From Heloderma charlesbogerti (Eukaryota > Chordata > Lepidosauria > Squamata > Helodermatidae), in the NCBI GenBank assembly GCA_026122225.1, contig JANEZZ010002355.1, positions 1,176,450 through 1,240,449 on the forward strand: a DNA stretch of 64,000 bases, written 5' to 3'. The position numbers were made by a program, and so were the translations under genes. Numbering within the stretch: position 1 is the stretch's first letter; each line of letters opens with the position of its first letter. This document shows positions 55,760 to 64,000 of this stretch, piece after piece. The notes under the pieces are model-generated. The model saw only the letters and a program-made list of their open reading frames with translations. It was not told the origin of the DNA and ran no database searches.

Positions 55760-57022
55760 TTTTCGCTGTCATAGCCTACGTAAATATTTACGTGGATTAA
55801 GAGGGCAAAAATAAGGAACGCAAATGGCGGCGGCTGTAGCCGCCACCATTTGCGTACGCAGGTTGTTTTTTTTTAACCCACCCAGCCATGATAGGCTACG
55901 TAAAGATTTACGTAGCCTATCACGTCGTGTTTTTTTTTTAAACCTAGTCATGATAGGCTATGTAAATCTTTACGTAGCCTATCACGTCTTTCTTTTTCTT
56001 TTTTTCTACAGGAGTGGAAATGGTGGCGGTGGCAGCCGGTCGGAAGACCGGCCGCCGCCACCGTCGCAGCCACTGCCGGAGCTGCCACCGCCCGGAAGAT
56101 CTGCCCCAGGTGAGTCTCATCCCAGGGGGGATCCGCGGGGTGGCGGCAGGCTGTTCCGCCATGGAGTTCGGGGGGCCGAATGCACTGGCATTCGGCCTCA
56201 CCGTGATCCGTGGCAGAATTCTCTGCCATCCCTATCTGTAAGGCATTGCTTTTGATGCTAATGATTTGTGCAAATAAAAAGAAGCACTGCTCATCTGCAT
56301 TACCTCCATTTGTCCCTATTATCATAACAGAATCACAGCGGGGCTGGTAGGCCATCTAGCCCAACTCCACATCCAATGCAGAAGATCTAGAGCTAGAGTA
56401 TTCCCAACAGATGGCTGTCTAGCCTCCAGTGGGGAAAAACTTGCCCCCTACACATGCCATTCAATAACGTGGTTATAGTGTTGAACTCTTCTTACACTTA
56501 AGCCACTAGGAATACTAGGCATTGGTTTTAAGGGGGCGAGAGAGAAAGCAACTTTCCTGCTTTGTACCATTGCAAAGAGCTTCTACATTAAAATATTCCC
56601 TGGCACCCTCCCCACAAGTTTGCAAATCACATCTTCTACAAAGAGATTTGCAACACCCAAGAGAGAGTGTTCTATCAGCCACGTCATCTTTTTTTTACTA
56701 CACAGATATACATCAAAGACCTATAGACCATTATGTGGAAACTGCATATTATGTATCTTACTATATGTACATACAGTACATTGCCAATTTCAGCTTCTTA
56801 ACAGTTACACATGTGGCAAAGCAGACATGTGTAAGGCTGTCTTACACACATGTATACTTTCTGCTATATCTGTGTAACAAAAACATGCATTTAGGACATC
56901 TTTTGAAGACAGTGATCTTTTCCTTAAAAGAAATCAAGTTAACTGAGAAGGTGTTAGGTACATATTCACCAGTGACCACATTATAAAATCAAACAAGGCT
57001 TGGAAATCACATTCCTCTAGTG

Positions 57023-57593
57023 CAGCGGTCCCCAACCTTTTTACACCTGTGGGCACATTTGGGAATTTGAGAAACTGCTGTGGACACCACCACAAAATGG
57101 CTCCCACAGAGGATGTGGCTAGTCACATAATGGCTGCCGTGGGGGCCTGGCTAGTCAAAAGTGAGATAAAGAGGTGGGTGTAATGGGGAGAGAAATAGTG
57201 AGGCTAGAGAATGGGAGGGAGAAAGAAAGCAAGGCAAAGGGGAGAGAGGAGAGAAACAGCAAGTCTGGGAGGAGTAAGAAACAGCAAGGTAGAGAGGTGG
57301 GGAGAGAAATAGCAAAGCTAGAGCCTGGGAGGGAGGGGAAAACAGGGAGGAAAGGGGATAGAGAGTGAGGCTATAGGCTAAGAGGGGGAGAAACAGTGAG
57401 ATAAAGAAGTGGGGCAGAGGATATAAACAGTGAGGCTAGAAAGGGAGAGAAAGAAGACTGCCCTAGCATTTTCCAAGGTTTTTATTTTAAATAATTTTTT
57501 TGAAGGGGACAGAGTGCAGCGCTTTGTGGGTGCCCTTGGGGGTCTCCACAGGTGCCATGGAGACCCACATGAGTACTGTGTTGGGGATCCCTG
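57023..57593. mobile_element. Nonautonomous hAT (Charlie-like) with purine-rich core
   Basis: The ends are CAGCGGTCCCCAACCT and the RC of GTTGGGGATCCCTG. The flanks CTCTAGTG and TTCTATTG match at 6 of 8. The core, about 57160-57440, is an expanded purine-rich tract of GGGAGAGAAA-like units. Confidence 0.8.
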
Positions 57594-58017
57594 TTCTATT
57601 GACATACCTTTGTGCACTGCTGGGATAATGTGAGAAGGCCGCACCACAGCTCCCACCTGCAGTTGAATCAAAATGGATAAACATACATGGTGGGGAGCGC
57701 CTCTGCAGCACCTTCATCACTAGGCTCAGCTGAGTACGGAGCCTACATTTGCAACTGCAACTAGGAAAGAAGTCCTACCCCTTATCCTGAACATTCATGA
57801 ATAGGGGCAGTGTACATCCCCTTTTGTGATTAAAACTATCCAAGCATTTGCCCCTTCCCTCCACTATCCCAAAAAACACTGGTGAAGGCACATAACTTAA
57901 CTGATTGTTTCTCAGAGAACCTAAGCTTGCTGCGTGCTACAAATTGTAGGGCTGGAAAGGACTATAAAGACATCTAACTCCCCTACCATATGGTCTGAAA
58001 GCACATGAGGCAGTCAC

Positions 58018-58142
58018 TGTGCTGAAGCTAAGCCGGTCTGGGTCTGGTCAGTGTTTGGAGGAGAGACCACCCGGGAGCCACATGTAGCCACCTTGAGTTC
58101 CACAGTGGAAGAAAGGTGGTATATATATGTAATAAATAAAAT
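58018..58142 (+). mobile_element. 5S-rRNA-derived SINE
   Basis: The text GCTAAGCCGGTCTGGGTCTG, GTCAGTGTTTGGAGGAGAGA and CCACCCGGGAGCC follows the internal promoter half of 5S rRNA. It then passes to a TTGAGTTCCACAGTGGAAGA tail and (AATA)n. It is a SINE, not a 5S gene. Confidence 0.8.
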
Positions 58143-58189
58143 AAATACTACCACACCTACACCCAGTCCCAAGACAAGATGTTCTCCAT

Positions 58190-58325
58190 TCATTGCATAT
58201 GAAGCTGTCTTACATAGTCAGATGGTCCTTTTAGCCCAGCATTGTCACCAGTGGTCCGACTAGCCCAGTACTGTCGACTGACTAGCAGTGGCTTTCCAGT
58301 GATCCAGACAGAGGTCTTACCATCC
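58190..58325 (-). mobile_element. 3' half of the second-type tRNA SINE
   Basis: The RC of this stretch matches the 3' half of the SINE at 25.1 kb (AAGCTGTCTTACATAGTCAG at the left; TTGTCACCAGTGGTCC and CTGACTAGCAGTGGC inside). Confidence 0.7.
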
Positions 58326-58449
58326 AATGTCCTTTTAATTAGAGATTCTGAGAACCTTGGAAATGTAAAGTCAATACACATATGGATTCTGTGTACCAGT
58401 GTCTACAAGTTTTCCCTTAATACATTCCCAATAGACATTTATATTAACA

Positions 58450-58545
58450 TTTGTATCTATCTCACCCTTCCTTAAAGCAATAGATTCCCAAGTAGTCTCT
58501 CATCTAGGTACTGGCAAGGCACATACCTGCTTAGCTTTGATACCC
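58450..58545 (-). mobile_element. 5S-rRNA-derived SINE scrap
   Basis: The RC of AGTCTCTCATCTAGGTACTG, GCAAGGCACATACCTGCTTA matches the 5S-like segment (GCTTAGC end at 58533). Confidence 0.5.
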
Positions 58546-58815
58546 AAAGCATATGCATATTTACTCAGAATTAAGCCCTGCTGCTGAATTTGTTAGGGCT
58601 GACTCCCAAATGTGTGTGTAAGATTGTAGACTTAAAAATGGAATGCCACCAGACCAAAAGCTTACATCAGAAAATGAGCTAGAGAACAGGTAATTAACTG
58701 CAACCCATGTTGTTTGCACATGCATTAATAGCCTGATTCTATTTACTCAGAAGCAAGACCCACTTATTTCAACAGGGCTTACTCCCATGTGGGTAACTGA
58801 CTAAAAGGAGCCTCT

Positions 58816-58888
58816 AAGGGTGTGATCCTATGCATGTTTAGACGGAAAAAAGTCTACAACTCCCAGCATTCCCCAGCCAGCAGTGCTC
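58816..58888. repeat. Foldback MITE family 2, left half
   Basis: GGGTGTGATCCTATGCATGT and CTACAACTCCCAGCATTCCC; no right arm. Confidence 0.75.
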
Positions 58889-59519
58889 TTTGCACTTTAG
58901 CCCTCTTTGCACTATTGATGCCACATGTGGATGTTCTCAGTGCAAGAGTAAAGTGAAATGTACATATACTTTACATCTCCCCTTAGGCTCTGCAGCTGCA
59001 ATCCCATCCCATAGGACTAGACTAGGCAGCAAGACACATTCCCTAGTCAAGGTGAATTACTTAGATGAGCTAGCACATGAAAATAATATTAGCGTATATA
59101 TTTATTGCATTTCTATTCTGCCTTTATTCCATCATGGAACAGAAGGCGGTGTATATATAGGTGTCTCTGAGGAGGCAAACTTTACATTAAATTTAAGTGT
59201 GTTGTTGTATCAAGCATGTGATGCTCAACATTTTATTGTATTTTTACATAACAAAAGCTGCCTGTGGAAGCAAGATCTGGATAAAGACGGTAGTGGGGAG
59301 GTGATGTGGAGAGAAAAGAACATTACCCTTTGCACCTGCCATTTTCCCAAAGTGCCACGAAAGCTCTTATCAACAGCTTGGGATTTCCAGCAGAAAAAAA
59401 AAGTATGTGGGTGAAAGTTTCAGCCCTCCCATGTGGTCCCAGTCCAGATCACCACCCCACCCCATTTGCATCTGCTCTAAACCTAGTGCATCCCCAGCAC
59501 ATTTAAAGTAAGGGGTACA

Positions 59520-60060
59520 TGAGAACATAAGAATGTAAGAAGAGCCCTGCTGGATCAGACCAAGGGTCCATCTAGTCCAGCATTCTGTTCACACAGTGGC
59601 CAACCAGCTGTCGACTAGGAATCCACAAGCAGGGCATGAGTGCAACGGCACCCTCCCACCCATGTTCCCCAGCAACTGGTGTGCATAGGCTCACTGCCTC
59701 TGGTACTGGAGGTAGCATACAGCCATCAAGACTAGTAGCCATTGATAGCCTTCTCCTTCAGGAATTTGTCTAACCCAGAGAGCCAGTGTAGTGTAGTGGT
59801 GAGAGTGACGGACTGGGAGCCGGGAGATCCGGGTTCTAGTCCCCACTTGGCCATGGAAGCTCACTGGGTGACTTTGGGCCAGTCACAGACTCTCAGCCCA
59901 ACCTACCTCACAGGGTTGTTGTTGTGAGGATACAACGGTGAGGAGGAGGATAATGTAAGCCGCCTTGAGTTCCTTGCGAGAGGGAGAAAGGCGGGGTATA
60001 AATGCAATAAATAAATAAATAAATAAATAAACCCCCATTTAAAGCCACCCAAACGGGTAG
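59520..60060 (-). mobile_element. CR1 LINE 3' end split by a SINE
   Basis: Reverse-oriented CR1 runs from AGAACATAAGAATGTAAG to TTGTCTAACCC. It is then interrupted by the tRNA SINE at about 59773-60028 and resumes CCCATTTAAAGCCACCCAAA. Confidence 0.85.
59773..60028 (+). mobile_element. tRNA-derived SINE (Sauria-SINE-like), nested in CR1
   Basis: This belongs to the same family as the copy at 47.9 kb, with GTAGTGTAGTGGTGAGAGTG, GGGTTCTAGTCCCC and an (AATA)n end. It lies within CR1, with short AACCC repeats at the junctions. Confidence 0.87.
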
Positions 60061-60125
60061 TTCACTGATGCCCAGGCTGTCTCCCATCCAGCCCTTGACC
60101 AGACTCAGTCCTCCTTTCATTCACC
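60058..60125 (-). mobile_element. 5S-rRNA-derived SINE scrap
   Basis: The RC of GCCCAGGCTGTCTCCCATCC, AGCCCTTGACCAGACTCAGT matches the 5S C-box region (GGATGGGAGAC). Confidence 0.6.
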
Positions 60126-60565
60126 ATAGCTACTGTATCAGGTTGTCTTCAGACGGTACCCTGGCAAGTTAACCCCATTTTGCTATGTTTCTGAAGATGA
60201 CAAATTTTTGATACTTTATATAAACATATTTATATACAAGCCTTTATCTCATTAGATTCCAGGGTGGTGTACACCATGAAACCGATAGAATAAAACACAA
60301 CAACAAAGATAAAAGCAGCAAACAAAAACCTTAAAATAAGCTAAAACATGCTCAAATTAGAACAGTTAAAATGCTTGGTTAAATAAAAATGTTTCTGGGT
60401 GGCACCTAAAATATAGCATTGTTGGTGTCAAGCAAATTTCTTTAGGGAAAGCATTCCCGCAAACCTGGCCCATCTATTGGCCAGAAAAGGAGCAGAAAGA
60501 GCTTGCTTCCCCCTTTCCCTGCCAGAAAGAACACTTCCTCCAACTAACAGTTGCCCTGGGACTGC

Positions 60566-61471
60566 TAGGGATGTCAGAGAATTCCGCCATGGACCTCGGT
60601 GAGGCCGAAAGCCAGTGCATTCAGCCCCCCAAACTCCGTGGCGGAACGGCCTGCCACCCCCCCCGGCCCCCGCAGATCCCCCCGGGACGAGAATTACCTG
60701 GGGTGGATGTTCCAGATGGTGGCGGCTCCAGCGGCAGCTTCGGTGGCGGCAGCTGGTCTTCCGACCGGCCGCCGCCGCTATTTGCAGTCTCCCCCCCCAT
60801 TCGTGATAGGCTACGTAAAGACTTACATAGCCTATCACATCTGGGTTAAAAAAAAAACGCATACGCAAATGGCCGCGGCTACAGCCGCCGCCATTTGCGT
60901 TCCCTATTTTTGGTTGTCTTAGTCTACGTAAATATTTACGTAGACTAAGACGGCAAAACTAAGGGGGAACGCAAATGGCGTAGTGGACGCTATTTGCGTT
61001 CCCCCTTATTTTCGCCGTCTTAGTCTATGCAGGCGGTGAAAATAAAGGGGAACGCAAATAGCATCCGCTACGCTATTTGCGTTCCCCCTTAGTTTCGCCG
61101 TCTTAGTCTACGTAAATCTTGACGTAGACTAAGACAACCAAAAATAGGGAACGCAAATGGCGGCGGCCATAGCCGCCGCCATTTGCGTACACGTTTTTTT
61201 TTTAACCCAGACATGATAGGCTACGTAAGTCTTTACGTAGCCTATGACGGCTGAATACAGGGCCACAAACGGCGGCGGCTACGGCCACCACCATTTGCGT
61301 CCCTGCTAGCCAGCGGCATGTCTGGCTGCTGGTGGAGCCGGCCGGCGGCTCCACAGAATTCCCGCGGAGCGGAGCTGGCCGGACAGGATTCCGGGGGGAG
61401 GGACGGAGCACCTCCCCCCCCCACCAGCGGAACCCAGCGGAGCCAGGTAAGGGGGGTTTCGTACATCCTTA
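60566..61471. mobile_element. Hairpin-array hAT-type MITE, copy C (perfect TSD)
   Basis: The termini are TAGGGATGT and ACATCCTTA, with a perfect 8-bp duplication GGGACTGC (60558-60565 and 61472-61479). 60918-60949 is a perfect 32-nt palindrome centred on TACGTAAATATTTACGTA. Other hairpins include 60803-60838 and 60863-60900. Outward donors are CAGGTAATT (minus, 60692-60700) and CAGGTAAGG (plus, 61444-61452). Confidence 0.92.
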
Positions 61472-62199
61472 GGGACTGCAGGAAAGGGAAAGAATGCTGT
61501 GGCCCCCTCTACTGGTGAAAGGAACAAGAGGCACCAATTGCTATTCAAGCAACACTAGCAAGAGAAGATCAGCCTGACCCAAAGTGCATTTAAATGGCTG
61601 TTTTAGGGCATGGCACACAAGTACCACAACCTTGAACTGGGCCTGGGAGTGAACAGGAAGCTAATGAAGCAGTTGTAGTTTGTATGATACAGATAAATCA
61701 GGCCATGCCAGTCAAAATTCTGACAACCATTTTCAGTATTAATGGAAGTTTCCGAACAGTCTTCCATAGCAGCCCCACATGCAATGCACTGCAAAAACAC
61801 AACCAGCGGTTTACCAGGGAAAATATTTGGGGATCAGTGGAGCAAGGGGGGCAGAAAGAGAGAGAGAGAAGAGGAATAGAAGGTGCTCAATTACACTGGC
61901 AGTTTCCTTGCCCAGGGCTATTTTGTTTGCATGGATGTTTCAGGAAGCATTCCATCTCAAGAGCTGCATACATCCCAAGCTCTTTCATAGCTCAGCTGAA
62001 ATTATTCAGAGTAAATATCCCAGACAAACAGTCATACTTACATAAGGCTTAGTACCTTGTCCATGTTGCACATCCCTACTCTTAAAGGCAATTACCACTA
62101 TGAGGGTTTTTTAAAAAATGCCTTGGGCAAGGAAACAAGCTGGGGGTGGGGGGGAGGATAGCCCTTCTTCCCTGATGAAGCATTGCCTAGGACTTGGAT

Positions 62200-62575
62200 C
62201 AGGAGTAGGCAACATGGAGCCTGCAGGCACCAATGCACCCCCAAACACCTTTCTTGGCACCCACCAAGATTCCCTACCCCTACCACTTTTTTTAATTAAC
62301 ACATTTTCTTTGTGAGGATTGCTGGGGATTTCCCAGCTGGGACTTCCCAGCTGGGATTGCTGTGAAATATGTTTCTATTGGTGCTGAAAACTGTGGGTTC
62401 AAAGGAATAGTTTAGTGTGTTGGGGCTCAGACCCCACCCCTGCCTCATGTTCAGTCTTTTGGGCAGGTTACTTGCCATTTGCCACACCTCCCATGGAAGC
62501 CATTTCATGACGGTGTCCAAGACAGTTTCTTAAGTTGCCAAATATGGCCATGGGACAAAAAGGGTGCCTACCCCA
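62200..62575. mobile_element. Nonautonomous hAT element (AGGAGTAGGCA ends)
   Basis: The termini are CAGGAGTAGGCAACATGG and the RC of AGGGTGCCTACCCCA. The flanks ACTTGGAT (62192-62199) and ACTTAGAT (62576-62583) match at 7 of 8. Confidence 0.78.
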
Positions 62576-63904
62576 ACTTAGATGGTCAGGAGAAAATAGC
62601 AGACACTATGGGCAGAAGGTCAACAGGTCCATGTTCTCCATAACTGCCTGTCCATGGCTAGGCAAGTGTTAGCAGGCTGTTCAGTGGTAAGGCAGGCATT
62701 GTAAGTTCCTGAGATAGTTCACAAACATGGAGGTGGTCACTTTAAGAAAACCTTGTCTAAGCACAGCAAGACAAGGGTGGGAAAAGTGACAGCAAAGTGA
62801 TCTTACCTAATAGCCCTGAAGGCTACCTAGACAAGGCCAGACCTAGCAAAACCAATCTAATCAAAACTGCAAATACTGAGTAACCTTAGGATGAGAAAAT
62901 GCTAATGTGATCATGTATCCATCTGCCAGTCCTCCCAAGAGATCTCCCAAAGCTTGATTAAATCAATGCCCAGGTGTAAGACTGGAAATTGTTCAGTGCT
63001 GCTGCTCATCTCCAAATGAGTTTTGTGTATTTATTTCATATTTATTTCATAGCTTTATATACCAGTGAAACTCTTAAAGCAATTAAAAAAATGATGTAAA
63101 AGCATAACAATAAAAGCACGATAAAATAATCAGTGATCGATTATAACTATACTGGCTGGGTCACTCCTCAGGGAAAACCTGCATGAAGAGGTAAGTCTTG
63201 AACAGACAGTTCTATGCAATGGCTCTAGTCAAGAGTTGTCCTAAAGCTACTATTCTAGCCCAAAATAGCTATTGTTGCCCCCTGGGAATCCTTCTGCAGC
63301 TTCTTTGTGTTTTTGCTATGTCAGAAGATATAATTTTGCGAGCTTGGAACTTTTGTTAAAGTATAAAGTAGACAAATCCCAAGTTCAGAGCTTTCAGTGC
63401 TGATTCACCAGACCAGTTCCATGCTGCTGAAATCACTCAGAGCTTAACCACTCAAAGGGCAGGCTCCCTTTGGCTGAAATCACTGGCGCCGATTAACTAG
63501 ATTGGTCCCACCTTGGTCTCCTGGCCTACCTACTATCCACAGGTAGTTCTATCCGATTTTCCAAGTATGACAAACTGTGAAGTCCTGTGCACAAGCCCAG
63601 AAAGAACCGCTGAAAGACTAAGGGACACCATTGTTCTGTCACTCCTCTACCACTTTTTTGCCTAGACTCAGTAAAGCATGCCCACTTAAGTTCTCACCTC
63701 AGTACAGGTGGAGATCCACTGCATCCTCTTCATAAACAGACTTGTTCTTCCTTCACTTGCTGAGACTCAGGAGTTTCACAGCGCCAGACTTTGGCTTTAG
63801 GAACAGGTTACTCACACCCAAGGAGAGATATCTTTGTAATTCTGTCTTATTTTCAGGAAGTCCTTGCAGAAATGATAGCCTCCTCCTGCACCCTTCTTTC
63901 TATG

Positions 63905-63934
63905 GTGTGTGTGTGTGCGTGCGCGCGCGTGTGT
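63905..63934. repeat. (GT/GC)n alternating tract
   Basis: GTGTGTGTGTGCGTGCGCGC followed by GTGTGT. It alternates purine and pyrimidine, so it could adopt Z-DNA. Confidence 0.9.
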
Positions 63935-64000
63935 AATTCGGTCTAGTTTTGGACAGTATCTGGTTGGAGCGTAAACCTTCCCCTGTTAATCTAGTTGGAA

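Larger units (their letters stand above)
52966..56234. mobile_element. Hairpin-array hAT-type MITE, copy E, split by a BovB insertion
   Basis: The left part (52966-53416) begins TAGGGATGTACGAAAG and the right part (from about 55773) ends TGCCATCCCTA at 56234. The flanks CCTGTAAC and TCTGTAAG match at 6 of 8 positions, fitting an aged duplication. Outward donors are CAGGTAAGT (minus, 52984-52992) and CAGGTGAGT (plus, 56107-56115). The BovB at 53417-55759 interrupts it. Confidence 0.85.
31561..64000. other. Region upstream of ELOVL7 coding start (5' intron and/or intergenic)
   Basis: I find no conserved coding exon here on either strand. The region presumably contains ELOVL7 5' noncoding exons, because the start-codon exon has an acceptor, but they cannot be recognised without expression data. 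Repeat elements are listed separately. Stretches where I see no feature are about 31600-33975, 34800-35820, 37110-38020, 38525-39295, 39440-40165, 42425-43220, 44490-45490, 46800-47370, 48445-49285, 49820-50100, 50185-50890, 51025-51690, 56245-57020, 57605-58015, 58890-59515, 61480-62190 and 62585-64000. Parts of 41145-41600, 60240-60560 and 61480-61700 look like old dispersed repeats of a type I cannot name. Confidence 0.6.

Noticed and set aside
57174..57368. Lysine/arginine/glutamate-rich 64-codon frame
   Set aside because: It is the translation of the purine-rich tract inside a hAT element.
58030..58090. Possible 5S rRNA gene
   Set aside because: Only the internal promoter half is similar, with many changes, and a SINE tail follows.
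58890..59414. 174-codon frame
   Set aside because: No family resemblance, no splice or start context, and it begins beside a truncated MITE; treated as a chance frame, though it is among the longer ones.

Overview
The window is vertebrate nuclear DNA, almost certainly from a squamate reptile. It has intron-split genes. It also carries the squamate repeat set: BovB/RTE and CR1 LINEs, an L2-type LINE, tRNA-headed SINEs of Sauria type, 5S-rRNA-headed SINEs, very many palindromic MITEs, hAT-like elements with 8-bp target duplications, and TGTCAGG...TGACA solo LTRs. The exact lineage cannot be resolved by eye. The order DEPDC1B then ELOVL7, both on the minus strand, matches the order I recall for human chromosome 5q12.

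Genes. (1) DEPDC1B, 5' end only: coding exon 1 (9911-9958) sits in a CpG-rich promoter (about 9780-10345) and exon 2 (8042-8307) encodes the DEP domain. The rest of the gene lies beyond the left edge. (2) ELOVL7, complete coding sequence in seven exons between 31535 (start codon) and 14411 (stop codon). It reads as 281 residues without a break. Both histidine motifs and a C-terminal KKxx ER-retrieval signal are present. The two genes are head-to-tail; the ELOVL7 stop is about 4.3 kb from the DEPDC1B promoter. No ELOVL7 promoter or 5' untranslated exon was recognised between 31560 and the right edge.

Layout. 1-8041: DEPDC1B intron 2 with several MITEs. 8308-9910: intron 1 with L2 and CR1 pieces. 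10.4-12.1 kb: a MITE interrupted by a hairpin-array hAT element and an RTE fragment. 13.3-31.6 kb: ELOVL7. 31.6-64 kb: upstream of the ELOVL7 coding start, with no conserved exon seen and dense in repeats.

The most unusual content is a family of mirror-symmetric, hairpin-array, CpG-rich hAT-type MITEs. There are eight copies or fragments: about 6740-7075, 10638-11333, 29703-30618, 40168-41143, about 44170-44489, 52966-56234, 54288-55213 and 60566-61471. Three have perfect 8-bp target duplications. They are built from nested palindromes (TACGTAAATATTTACGTA cores; CAAATGGCGGC arms resembling YY1 sites). Every preserved end carries a near-consensus 5' splice site pointing outward into the host DNA. 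They therefore look like mobile bidirectional first exons, which could supply alternative first exons to ELOVL7 and DEPDC1B. One copy lies inside a BovB that itself lies inside an older copy, so the family moved more than once.
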